Below are positions 16,331 to 25,203 of a stretch of DNA of 64,000 bases, one piece after another. Below the pieces are notes generated by a model. That model was not told where the DNA came from. It was given only the letters and a program-made list of their open reading frames with translations, and did no database searches. How positions within the stretch are numbered: position 1 is the stretch's first letter; every line of letters begins with the position of its first letter. The stretch comes from Tisiphia sp964030975 (GTDB taxonomy: Bacteria > Pseudomonadota > Alphaproteobacteria > Rickettsiales > Rickettsiaceae), in NCBI RefSeq assembly GCF_964030975.1, contig NZ_CAXIQH010000001.1:1426001-1490000 (forward strand), read 5' to 3'. The translations under genes were made by a program, and so were the position numbers.

Positions 16331-16502
16331 TTTGATTCATTCATTACGTTTAATAATTGAAATGTTATAGTATAACTGATAGTTTTTCAACCAGTTTTTT
16401 TACTAATCGGTGATATTTGCATAGTAGGAACCCAAATTTATAAAATAAATTCATACTACCAAAAAAATTTAATAGAGTTATGCAGTTTTGCTGCAAGTAT
16501 AC

Positions 16503-16898
16503 ATATCTTCTGACACAAAAGACTTTGCTTATGAAAGCTTATGGGCATTAGCTAAGTCATATGAATACTATAAATATAAAGATTATAAGGATAGTAATAA
16601 ATTACAACAATATATAATAGATAAAGCAGAATCTTGGAAATTAATGTTTCAACTTGAACCTGAGTCCCATTATTTTATTTTAGAATTATTAAAAAATCAG
16701 GATTTTGCGCACTTGCAGAATAATGATCTTAAAAACGAAAAAATTACTGAAATAGATGAAACATCTTATTTATCTACTCTTCCTAAAGAACCTGAGTGCA
16801 ATACTAGTACACAAGAATTAGATTCGATAGCAATGAGCCTATCAGAAGAGGAAATAAAAGCATTAGGTGTTTCTGATAATGATGATACAGGAGTTTAA
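16503..16898 (+). pseudogene. C-terminal fragment of an unknown protein after IS66 copy 2
   Basis: After the IS end the frame reads SSDTKDFAYESLWALAKSYEYYKYKDYK... for about 131 residues to 16898. It is Glu/Asp/Ser-rich at the end (SLSEEEIKALGVSDNDDTGV). It has no start codon of its own; the apparent start is inside the IS. No family was recognised, and there is no target duplication to identify the upstream half. Confidence 0.5.
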
Positions 16899-17078
16899 GT
16901 TTTGGCAATCTAATGAATGTGGATTGTCACTACACTCACGTGGTCTCAGGGCAGTTTAAAAGTCGCAACTAATGATATAAGAATCTGTTTTGGGAAATGC
17001 ATAAACGTCATTGCGAGGAGTGTGTAAGCACGACGAAGCAATCCATTTTTGGTTACTTTTATGGATTGCTTCGTCGCC

Positions 17079-18414
17079 GGCTCTGTCCAGAAAAGTGTGT
17101 AAATTTCGAGATAGGTTATATATAAAAATATAACAAAAAAGGAAATTACATGAATAAAAAAACAAATGAATCAATAAAGCAAGCAGTAGATTTATTAATA
17201 GATAATGATACAGATGTAAGCACAATACTGAAAGAAGGAGGATTATTAAAAGAATTGACCAAACGCTTGATAGAGAAGGCATTGCAGTCAGAATTGAATA
17301 ATCATCTAGGCTATGATAAATACAGTCGTGTAGATAATGATAATGCTCGTAATGGTATAACTAGCAAAAAACTGATCTCCGAACATGGAGCGGTTGAGAT
17401 AGAAGTACCAAGAGATAGGCGTAGTACCTTTGAACCAGCAATACTACCGAAAAGACAAAAACGTTTTGATGGTTTTGATGATAAAGTCTTATCATTATAT
17501 GCTAAAGGTATGAGTGTATCTGATATTAAGGTTCAATTACAAGAGTTGTATAGTGTTGAAATAAGTGAGAGTTTAATCAGTCAGATCACCGATGATGTAA
17601 TGGATGATGTAAAAGCTTGGCAGAGTAGACCGTTAGAAGAGATATATCCGATAGTATTTTTTGATTGTTTAGTAGTAAAAGTTAGGCAAGACAAAAGGAT
17701 AATTAACAAGGCAATATATGTTGCATTAGGGATTGATTTATCTGGTAGAAAAGATATATTGGGATTATGGATCAGTGAAAATGAAGGGGCAAAATTTTGG
17801 CTTGGTAATTTTACTGAAATGAAAAATAGAGGATTAAAGGATATACTGATTGCCTGTAGTGATAATCTTACTGGTATGTCTGAGGCGATAGAAGCAGTTT
17901 ATCCAAAAACAGAACATCAATTATGTATTGTACATCAGATTAGAAATAGTTTAAAATACGTATCATATAAAGATAGGAAGCAGGTGGCTAGCGATTTAAA
18001 GCCGATATATACTGCAGCAACGGAAGAACAAGCACATTTAGCTTTAGTATATTTTGAAGAAAAATGGAATAAACAATATCCACAAATTGCCAAATCATGG
18101 TATAATCATTGGGATAATTTAATGATTTTTCTAGGATATCCAGAGGCAATTAGAAAGGTAATTTATACCACTAATTCAGTTGAATCTGTTAATAGTCAAT
18201 TGCGTAAAGTAACAAATAATAAGCGTGTTTTCCCTAGTGATAGTGCTGTTTTTAAAAGCTTATATTTGACAATTGACTATATGACCAAAAAATGGACTAT
18301 GCCTATTCCCAACTGGAATGAAGCTATGGCTCATTTGATGATCAAATTTGAAGATAGGCTTAACAAAATTTAATGACCTATTTTGGAAATTTACACACTT
18401 TTCTGGACAGAGCC
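17079..18414 (+). mobile_element. IS256-family element, copy 1 (1336 bp)
   Basis: Terminal inverted repeats ggctctgtccagaaaagtgt / complement. The 8-bp target duplication tcgtcgcc lies at 17071-17078 and 18415-18422. One transposase gene. The translated protein is identical in all three copies in the window, pointing to recent movement. Confidence 0.95.
17150..18373 (+). CDS. IS256 (Mutator-type) transposase
   Basis: 407 residues. The N-terminal DNA-binding part carries NHLGYDKYSR and the EVPRDRRSTFEPAILPKRQKR block typical of IS256. The DDE residues lie in YPIVFFDCLVV, LIACSDNLTGM and TNSVESVNSQLRK. IS256 transposes by copy-out paste-in. A ggaaat motif precedes the ATG. The gene appears intact. 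Confidence 0.95.
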   Translation: MNKKTNESIKQAVDLLIDNDTDVSTILKEGGLLKELTKRLIEKALQSELNNHLGYDKYSRVDNDNARNGITSKKLISEHGAVEIEVPRDRRSTFEPAILPKRQKRFDGFDDKVLSLYAKGMSVSDIKVQLQELYSVEISESLISQITDDVMDDVKAWQSRPLEEIYPIVFFDCLVVKVRQDKRIINKAIYVALGIDLSGRKDILGLWISENEGAKFWLGNFTEMKNRGLKDILIACSDNLTGMSEAIEAVYPKTEHQLCIVHQIRNSLKYVSYKDRKQVASDLKPIYTAATEEQAHLALVYFEEKWNKQYPQIAKSWYNHWDNLMIFLGYPEAIRKVIYTTNSVESVNSQLRKVTNNKRVFPSDSAVFKSLYLTIDYMTKKWTMPIPNWNEAMAHLMIKFEDRLNKI

Positions 18415-18520
18415 TCGTCGCCTAAAGTGGCTCCTCGCAATGACGGTTAGAGATCGGTTTTTTTTCCTTAAATTGGTACATTATGTCGAATTACACTTTC
18501 ACTACAAAATAAAAAATGTA

Positions 18521-18690
18521 GGGTACTTATATCTTGAGAATGTGATATAAATAATTGTAAGAGGGTGACTTGTGGGGTACTTGATTGAGATAATCGAGCA
18601 TAGAATAAGTACCCTCTTACAAAGTTTGCTTTGAACAAATTGCAGAAGGTGCTGGAAGCAGCAGCCTTGCACAATAAGATGAAGGAGATT
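18521..18690 (+). ncRNA. Candidate IS110 bridge RNA in the transposase leader
   Basis: The roughly 175 bases between the presumed left end (tagggtac, 18518) and the transposase ATG contain nested complementary segments: gtaagagggt (18557-18566) with accctcttac (18611-18620), and ggtactt with aagtacc inside it. IS110-group elements express a structured bridge RNA of about this size from this position to specify donor and target. The position, length and base-pairing fit; the exact ends and loops are inferred. Confidence 0.5.
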
Positions 18691-19545
18691 ATATCATGAG
18701 TAAAATAATAGGTCTAGATGTAAGTAAAAAATGGTTAGATATATGTTTATATGAGTCTAACAATAAACCGATATATAATCGTTTTTCCAATGATAAGTTA
18801 GGGCATGAAGAACTGATAACACTAATAAAGAATGACGAGATTAAGCTAATAGTATGTGAGCCTACTGGAGGTTATGAAGCTGAGATTTGCCAAAAATTGT
18901 ATAATAATAAACAACAGATACATAGGGTCAATACATATAGTTTTAATTCATTTAGTAAATCGGTGAATTTATGTAAAACTGATAAGAAGGATGCATTTAA
19001 ATTAGCATATTATGGCGATAAAATGCAACTTTCAGCAAATTATGTATATCAAGTTGAATCCGAGACTTTGAAGAGGTATCAGCAAAGGCGGGAAGATTTA
19101 GTTCTAATACTGAGTAATGAAAAGAAGAGGCTACATCATAGTATTGATGGTATTGATAAAGAGAGTATAGAAAAGCTCATTAAATTTTTACAGAATGAAA
19201 TAGCTGAGCTTGATAAAAAATTAAGTGAGGTAATAGATGAGTCAGAAGAGTTAAAAGAGAAGGTGAAAATATTAGAGACTGTACCTGGTATTGGTAAATG
19301 TTTGGCTACAAAACTAATTAGTTTTGTACCTGAATTGGGGGATAAAAATTATAGTAGTAACGAATTGTCAGCAATTGTGGGGATAGCTCCTTATGCCCGT
19401 GATAGTGGTAATAAGCAAGGACGAAGATTTATTAGAGGCGGTAGGAAAATACCACGGGATGCTTTATATATGGCTGTATTAACTGGCAAAAATGGTTTTC
19501 AATATTTAAAAACTTTATATGATAGACTTGTTAACAATTTTAAAC

Positions 19546-20881
19546 GGCTCTGTCCAGAAAAGTGTGTAAATTTCCAAAATAGGTCATTAAATTTTGTTAA
19601 GCCTATCTTCAAATTTGATCATCAAATGAGCCATAGCTTCATTCCAGTTGGGAATAGGCATAGTCCATTTTTTGGTCATATAGTCAATTGTCAAATATAA
19701 GCTTTTAAAAACAGCACTATCACTAGGGAAAACACGCTTATTATTTGTTACTTTACGCAATTGACTATTAACAGATTCAACTGAATTAGTGGTATAAATT
19801 ACCTTTCTAATTGCCTCTGGATATCCTAGAAAAATCATTAAATTATCCCAATGATTATACCATGATTTGGCAATTTGTGGATATTGTTTATTCCATTTTT
19901 CTTCAAAATATACTAAAGCTAAATGTGCTTGTTCTTCCGTTGCTGCAGTATATATCGGCTTTAAATCGCTAGCCACCTGCTTCCTATCTTTATATGATAC
20001 GTATTTTAAACTATTTCTAATCTGATGTACAATACATAATTGATGTTCTGTTTTTGGATAAACTGCTTCTATCGCCTCAGACATACCAGTAAGATTATCA
20101 CTACAGGCAATCAGTATATCCTTTAATCCTCTATTTTTCATTTCAGTAAAATTACCAAGCCAAAATTTTGCCCCTTCATTTTCACTGATCCATAATCCCA
20201 ATATATCTTTTCTACCAGATAAATCAATCCCTAATGCAACATATATTGCCTTGTTAATTATCCTTTTGTCTTGCCTAACTTTTACTACTAAACAATCAAA
20301 AAATACTATCGGATATATCTCTTCTAACGGTCTACTCTGCCAAGCTTTTACATCATCCATTACATCATCGGTGATCTGACTGATTAAACTCTCACTTATT
20401 TCAACACTATACAACTCTTGTAATTGAACCTTAATATCAGATACACTCATACCTTTAGCATATAATGATAAGACTTTATCATCAAAACCATCAAAACGTT
20501 TTTGTCTTTTCGGTAGTATTGCTGGTTCAAAGGTACTACGCCTATCTCTTGGTACTTCTATCTCAACCGCTCCATGTTCGGAGATCAGTTTTTTGCTAGT
20601 TATACCATTACGAGCATTATCATTATCTACACGACTGTATTTATCATAGCCTAGATGATTATTCAATTCTGACTGCAATGCCTTCTCTATCAAGCGTTTG
20701 GTCAATTCTTTTAATAATCCTCCTTCTTTCAGTATTGTGCTTACATCTGTATCATTATCTATTAATAAATCTACTGCTTGCTTTATTGATTCATTTGTTT
20801 TTTTATTCATGTAATTTCCTTTTTTGTTATATTTTTATATATAACCTATCTCGAAATTTACACACTTTTCTGGACAGAGCC
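19546..20881 (-). mobile_element. IS256-family element, copy 2 (1336 bp), inside IS110
   Basis: Same termini as copy 1. The 8-bp target duplication ttttaaac lies at 19538-19545 and 20882-20889. It is inverted relative to copy 1, 1.1 kb away, so the two form a long inverted repeat around the IS110 leader and N-terminal gene part. Confidence 0.95.
19587..20810 (-). CDS. IS256 transposase, copy 2
   Basis: 407 residues, identical in sequence to the proteins at 17150 and 38271. It lies antisense to the interrupted IS110 transposase. All catalytic blocks are present. Confidence 0.95.
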   Translation of the reverse strand: MNKKTNESIKQAVDLLIDNDTDVSTILKEGGLLKELTKRLIEKALQSELNNHLGYDKYSRVDNDNARNGITSKKLISEHGAVEIEVPRDRRSTFEPAILPKRQKRFDGFDDKVLSLYAKGMSVSDIKVQLQELYSVEISESLISQITDDVMDDVKAWQSRPLEEIYPIVFFDCLVVKVRQDKRIINKAIYVALGIDLSGRKDILGLWISENEGAKFWLGNFTEMKNRGLKDILIACSDNLTGMSEAIEAVYPKTEHQLCIVHQIRNSLKYVSYKDRKQVASDLKPIYTAATEEQAHLALVYFEEKWNKQYPQIAKSWYNHWDNLMIFLGYPEAIRKVIYTTNSVESVNSQLRKVTNNKRVFPSDSAVFKSLYLTIDYMTKKWTMPIPNWNEAMAHLMIKFEDRLNKI

Positions 20882-21026
20882 TTTTAAACCTAAGAAAGTT
20901 GCTATAGTTGCATGCATGCGTAAACTACTTGAAGTGTGCCATAAACTTATTCAACAAAAACGTTGTTTTGTTATTTAGATAAATATTTTTATTTTTTTTG
21001 AAAATTTAGATAAAAGATAATTGCTA

Positions 21027-21121
21027 TGCTCGAATCCTCACGTACATTAGAGTACGCTGCGGTTCAAGGTGAAGTGTCTCCTTCACACCCTTGCACACAA
21101 GCAAGTTTCGAAGGAGGTCTA
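21027..21121. repeat. Family E/F palindromic element, one half
   Basis: Runs from ctcgaatcctcacgtacatt to gtttcgaaggaggtcta and is about 90 percent identical to 13588-13685. Only the right half is present. It ends three bases before the stop codon of the LRR gene. Confidence 0.85.
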
Positions 21122-21123
21122 TA

Positions 21124-21906
21124 TTAATCTGCTTGATCTACAACACCTAACAACAATTCCAAATGTTCACCTATACTCTCTGTCCCTGAGCTATTTTCTA
21201 TCTTCTGTTGTCCTGAGGACTGCTCCTTAAGCTGCTTGATTTCTCCTGTTACTACATCTAATTTTTGTACAATAAGTTTCAGAATATCATCCTGCATAGT
21301 CTGTTTATTTATTATTTGGGCAAGTGTTGTATTCATCTCTTCTTGTTGTTCTGATTTCTGCTCTTGCCCAACTTTTTTCAATTGTTGTACTTCTTTAGAG
21401 ATGTTTTTACTCTTTTCTTGGTTTGTATCAGTAACAGGTAGTTTTTCTTGTACCGAATCTATTCCTTGATCACTCTTCTTAGATAATGCTTTTTTAGCTC
21501 GTAGTATATTTTTCTCTAATATTTTATCTATACTTGCTATTAAGCTATAGTCTATTCCGTTAGCATACAAACTCTTATTACCAAACAAATCCATTTCTGT
21601 CACGGTATTGTTCTTCCGTAAGGCTTGTAATATCAACCTAGCCCCATCATTGTCTATCTTGTTCCATCTCAAATCTATATGCATTACAGAACTGTTTTTC
21701 TCTAAGAAGCATGCTATCAACCCAGCTCCCTCTTTGCTTATATGGTTGTGGCTTAAATCTATCTCTATCACAGTATTGGTATACTTCTCTAAGGCTTGTA
21801 TTAGTAACTTAACTTCCTCATTACCTATTCTTTCTCTGTACAAGAATATTTCCTTAATATCTTCTCCTGCACGCAAGTCGTTAATAATTTCAGTAAGTTT
21901 AGTCAT
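21124..21906 (-). CDS. Leucine-rich-repeat (RNI-like) protein with C-terminal coiled coil
   Basis: 260 residues. Residues about 1-125 hold at least three ribonuclease-inhibitor-type leucine-rich repeats of about 28 residues (VIEIDLSHNHISKEGAGLI, VMHIDLRWNKIDNDGARLI, VTEMDLFGNKSLYANGI). Residues 130-240 are charged and helical (VQQLKKVGQEQKSEQQEEMNT, LKLIVQKLDVVTGEIKQL). No signal peptide. Such LRRs are eukaryote-like protein-binding modules, frequent among effectors of intracellular bacteria. The role and target are unknown. It sits between mobile DNA and the dcw genes. Confidence 0.78.
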   Translation of the reverse strand: MTKLTEIINDLRAGEDIKEIFLYRERIGNEEVKLLIQALEKYTNTVIEIDLSHNHISKEGAGLIACFLEKNSSVMHIDLRWNKIDNDGARLILQALRKNNTVTEMDLFGNKSLYANGIDYSLIASIDKILEKNILRAKKALSKKSDQGIDSVQEKLPVTDTNQEKSKNISKEVQQLKKVGQEQKSEQQEEMNTTLAQIINKQTMQDDILKLIVQKLDVVTGEIKQLKEQSSGQQKIENSSGTESIGEHLELLLGVVDQAD

Positions 21907-21962
21907 AACATTTGCCTTATAAATTTAATGAACGCTATAATTGCTCTAAATATATATCCATA

Positions 21963-22192
21963 TATAGTAAAACATATTGAATTAGGTGCTATTATTATAT
22001 AGCTAATCCGAATAAGTGCTTGAGAACCCAGGCGTCATTGCGAGACCACGTAGTGGTCGTGGCAATCCATGCTCTTGGATTGCTTCGTCGACCTTAGGTC
22101 TTCCTCGCAATGACGGAAGGCTATCCAAAACCTTTCCAGGTTAGCTCTATTTTTATCATATAATATCACCTAATTCAATAGGTTTCACTATA
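21963..22192. repeat. Nested repeat A containing B containing C
   Basis: Outer A arms: tatagtaaaacatattgaat (21963) and attcaataggtttcactata (to 22192). Inside is B, with ends tatagctaatcc (21998) and ggttagctcta (to 22149). Inside B is C, 22033-22115, with arms gtggtcgtggcaatcca and ttggattgcttcgtcgac. It fills the interval upstream of the LRR gene and downstream of ftsA. Confidence 0.85.
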
Positions 22193-22202
22193 TTTATTAT
22201 CT

Positions 22203-23441
22203 TCAGATATTTTCTTTTAGCCAAATTAGAAATTTTTTAAACCAACTAGCATCATTAGTATCTGTAACATCAAAATTATTCTTTTGTATTTTTAAAGATT
22301 GGTTTTTTACCATACCTACAGCAGCGGAGTATATATGGGGATTATAATCCTCAGCAAAACCTGGTAAGATTTCTGGTTTACCAATTCGTACTTGTTTCTC
22401 AAAAATTTTGCTTGCTAGTTCTTTTACTCCTCGGAGCATTGACCCTCCTCCGGTGATAACAATGCGATAAGCGACCATATTGCCTGCCACAACTCTATCA
22501 TGCTCTGCTTGAACCATCAATAATATTTCTTCTACTCTTGGGCTAATGACATGTGCAAGATATTTTGAGGTAATTGGCGGTCTACCACTATCAGGAATTT
22601 CCATTTCGAAATCTTCTAAATTAATAATATTATCTTTGTCAAGAGAAGATGGCATGGCATTACCATGTAGAATTTTGAGTTTTTCTGCAACGTTTAGGCT
22701 TACTGAAAATACTTTTGCTATATCAGATGTAATATGAAAACTACCTATATCTATGTAGCTTGTATATATCAATTTACCTGAAACAAACACACCAAAAGAG
22801 GTAGTTCTTGCTCCCATATCGATTATAATAGAGCCAAGATTTTTTTCATCTTCTGAAAGACAAGCAATTCCTGACGCGTAAATTGCTAGTATAATATTAT
22901 TTATTTCAACATGACATTTTGTAAAACAATTGGTAATATTCATCAGCATATTAGAACTGGCTGTAATGATATGTAATTCACATCCTAATTCTCTACCAAA
23001 CATCCCGATTGGATCTTCAATAGCATTATTATCATCAAGAGTAAATTCTATAGGAAAATAATGAATAATTTCTTGATCTTTAATCCTAAATTCCAATAAG
23101 GCTTTTTTGATAAGTTTTTTGATATCCTGTTGTGAAATTGGCTGATTAGAAAGTTTTATTTTACTATTTGCATAATAAGACTTAGTGCCATAGCCTGTTA
23201 GTGATATAGTTATTTTTTTTATGTTTTTACCGCAATCTTTTTCTAATGCATAGATCGCTCCAACTATGCTATTTTCTGCATCTTTTAAATCTAATATGAC
23301 TCCTGATTTAATACCTTTCGAGTGATGCAAAATCTGGCTTACTATTTTTACATCCTCTCTTTTGTCGATATATGCTGCAATACCAGCTATTTTACTACTG
23401 CCAAGGTCAAGGGTCACGAAATTAGACAATAAGGCTTTCAT
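22203..23441 (-). CDS. ftsA: Cell division protein FtsA
   Basis: 412-residue actin-fold protein that anchors FtsZ to the membrane and recruits the divisome. Visible: phosphate-1 loop TLDLGSSKIAGIAAYI, the 1C-domain region around IKKALLEFRI and YFPIEFTLDD, phosphate-2 SIIIDMGARTTSFGVF, and the adenosine motif IVITGGGSMLRGVKELA. The last residues WFKKFLIWLKENI form the amphipathic membrane-targeting helix. It is the last gene of the murC-murB-ddl-ftsQ-ftsA cluster, 5 bases after ftsQ. ftsZ is not adjacent. Confidence 0.96.
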   Translation of the reverse strand: MKALLSNFVTLDLGSSKIAGIAAYIDKREDVKIVSQILHHSKGIKSGVILDLKDAENSIVGAIYALEKDCGKNIKKITISLTGYGTKSYYANSKIKLSNQPISQQDIKKLIKKALLEFRIKDQEIIHYFPIEFTLDDNNAIEDPIGMFGRELGCELHIITASSNMLMNITNCFTKCHVEINNIILAIYASGIACLSEDEKNLGSIIIDMGARTTSFGVFVSGKLIYTSYIDIGSFHITSDIAKVFSVSLNVAEKLKILHGNAMPSSLDKDNIINLEDFEMEIPDSGRPPITSKYLAHVISPRVEEILLMVQAEHDRVVAGNMVAYRIVITGGGSMLRGVKELASKIFEKQVRIGKPEILPGFAEDYNPHIYSAAVGMVKNQSLKIQKNNFDVTDTNDASWFKKFLIWLKENI

Positions 23442-23446
23442 AATTT

Positions 23447-24241
23447 CTAATATTTTTCTATATAAGACTTACTAGAATCTCGTAAATCTATAGTTTTATA
23501 ATTTTGATTAAATAATATATTTTTCATATCCAATCCTGCAAGGTAATCTAAAGCATGGTCAAATCCTAAACTTGGCATTTTAACAATTATACCTTGCTCT
23601 AAATTTAAATCCCAGCGCCTTTCTCCGTAACGTACGGAAGAAACGACTTTTTTAGCTAATTCAGGGTGTCTGGCTAAATCTTGAATTAATTTGCTAGTAT
23701 AAATATTAGCATCCGATCCCACAACATGTAGAAGATTAGAGAACATACCTATATCATTGGTAATTTTATACCCTTCTTCATCAATAAGGAAAACTTTCCC
23801 ATTAAACTGCCAGATAGCAATAGGCACTCTCTCAATTAATCTTATGTAAATAGTATTAGGTAATCTTCTCTCGATAATTGCAACATTTCTAATCCAAGGA
23901 TTATGTTCCAAATTACTCTTTATTGCCCCCATATCTAAAGAAAGAATAGGTGTACCCTTATCAGCATTTAAAGTAGCCAATATATCTTCTTCCTTAGTAT
24001 TATATTGCCCTTCTATTAAAACATTTTCAAGTTTAAAGCCAATATCAGAAGTGAATTCGTAAATATTTTGGATCATTTCTTGTCTTACAGGAGCAAAATA
24101 GCTAGTAAAGAAAAATGCAGACAACAAAATTACCAGGGCAATTTTAACAAAAAATACCACTCTAATATACAGCACTGCCAACTTTCGTCGTAAAGGTATA
24201 TTGGCTTTTTTCTTCTTATTAGACGCTTTATTCCTCTTCAT
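23447..24241 (-). CDS. ftsQ: Cell division protein FtsQ
   Basis: 264 residues: a basic cytoplasmic N-terminus (KRNKASNKKKKANIPLRRK), one membrane segment (about 30-48, VVFFVKIALVILLSAFFF), then the POTRA domain (ENVLIEGQYNTKEEDILATL... NPWIRNVAIIERRLPNTIYIRLIERVPIAIWQ) and the FtsQ beta domain. It scaffolds the divisome in the periplasm. It overlaps ddl by 4 bases, so the two are translationally coupled. Confidence 0.95.
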   Translation of the reverse strand: MKRNKASNKKKKANIPLRRKLAVLYIRVVFFVKIALVILLSAFFFTSYFAPVRQEMIQNIYEFTSDIGFKLENVLIEGQYNTKEEDILATLNADKGTPILSLDMGAIKSNLEHNPWIRNVAIIERRLPNTIYIRLIERVPIAIWQFNGKVFLIDEEGYKITNDIGMFSNLLHVVGSDANIYTSKLIQDLARHPELAKKVVSSVRYGERRWDLNLEQGIIVKMPSLGFDHALDYLAGLDMKNILFNQNYKTIDLRDSSKSYIEKY

Positions 24242-25203
24242 GTGTCAATACATGCTGTTTCTAAAATTCTTTCAACTAGTGTACGGAAATCCATCCCCTG
24301 TAAGGCAGCTATTTCTGGTATAATCGATAAGGAAGTCATACCAGGATGAGTATTAACTTCTAGAGTAAAAAATTCATTCTTGCTTTCATCAAAAATAAAC
24401 TCTGCTCTAACTACACCTCTGCAATTGATAGTTTGATATATTCTTTCCGACTCTTCTAGTAACTTATCATATATATTTTGTGGTAATGGAGCTGGACATA
24501 AATGCTCGGCAAATCCATCTGTGTATTTAGTCTCATAATCATAAAAACGTCGTTTCAGAAGTTTTATTTCCAATACCCCTAAAGCTTTACCGTTTAGAAC
24601 GGCTACCTGCATTTCTCGCCCCTTAATATATTCTTCAATCATTACCTGATCACCATAAGGAAAATTATAATCAGCAAAGTTAAAATCATCCTCAACAAAG
24701 ATTACTTCAACACCTATACTTGATCCTTGGGTAAGAGGTTTTATCACATATGGTCTTGGCATAGGATCACTCTTGATATTATCAGATTTATTAACGATAA
24801 TACTCTTGGCTGTCTTAATATCATTGGCAACAAACCATGCTTTTGCATGTATTTTACTAAATGCTAAAGAAGAAGCAAGAACTCCACTATGAGTATAAGG
24901 AATCCTTAGGATATTGAGTAATCCAGGCAGACAACCATCTTCACCATAAGTACCATGTAAACAATTATAAACTATATCAGGTTTTATCTGCAACAATACT
25001 GAAGCAATATCTACTCCCATATCTATAAAAGTAACTTTATATCCACTATCTACCAAAGCTTGGTTAACTCCCGAAGATGATACTAAAGAAACTTCTCGCT
25101 CAGCCGACATACCGCCGCCTACTACTGCCACGTGTTTTTTTCCTTTATCACTCAATATTGTAACCTTAGAATTAGCAATAAAGCTTGTTTGATATTTATG
25201 CAT
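24238..25203 (-). CDS. ddl: D-alanine--D-alanine ligase
   Basis: 321-residue ATP-grasp enzyme making D-Ala-D-Ala for the peptidoglycan stem peptide. Motifs: VAVVGGGMSAEREVSLVSSSGV, CLHGTYGEDGCLPGLLNILRIPYTHSG, PYVIKPLTQGSSIGVE (ATP-binding lysine), VRAEFIFD and LEVNTHPGMTSLSIIPEIA (metal/substrate binding). It overlaps murB by 8 bases. Its presence fits a bacterium that makes peptidoglycan precursors. Confidence 0.96.
   Translation of the reverse strand: MHKYQTSFIANSKVTILSDKGKKHVAVVGGGMSAEREVSLVSSSGVNQALVDSGYKVTFIDMGVDIASVLLQIKPDIVYNCLHGTYGEDGCLPGLLNILRIPYTHSGVLASSLAFSKIHAKAWFVANDIKTAKSIIVNKSDNIKSDPMPRPYVIKPLTQGSSIGVEVIFVEDDFNFADYNFPYGDQVMIEEYIKGREMQVAVLNGKALGVLEIKLLKRRFYDYETKYTDGFAEHLCPAPLPQNIYDKLLEESERIYQTINCRGVVRAEFIFDESKNEFFTLEVNTHPGMTSLSIIPEIAALQGMDFRTLVERILETACIDT

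Larger units (their letters stand above)
13877..16502. mobile_element. IS66-family element, copy 2 (2626 bp)
   Basis: Same termini and gene plan as copy 1 (tnpA/tnpB plus strand, tnpC minus strand). It is shorter because tnpA has lost 36 bp net. The 8 bases on the left (gaccaatc) and right (atatcttc) differ, so no target duplication is visible. This suggests recombination with another copy or a flanking deletion. Confidence 0.93.
17006..18445. repeat. Family C palindromic repeat split by IS256 copy 1
   Basis: Left part 17006-17078 (cgtcattgcgaggag...ttgcttcgtcgcc) and right part 18415-18445 (taaagtggctcctcgcaatgacg after the duplication). The IS256 entered the right arm, duplicating tcgtcgcc. 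Confidence 0.9.
18696..20978 (+). pseudogene. IS110-family transposase, disrupted by IS256 copy 2
   Basis: The N-terminal DEDD (RuvC-like) domain has IIGLDVSKKWLDI, LIVCEPTGGYE and CKTDKKDAFKLA. A coiled linker follows, then the Tnp_20 domain (LETVPGIGKCLATKLISF) and the catalytic-Ser block APYARDSGNKQGRR. At 19545 the gene is cut by IS256. It resumes at 20890 with PKKVAIVACMRKLLEVCHKL and stops at 20976-20978. Removing the IS and one 8-bp duplication gives a continuous 312-residue frame, a normal IS110 length. The visible tail after NNF in the plus frame is IS256 sequence. Confidence 0.92.
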
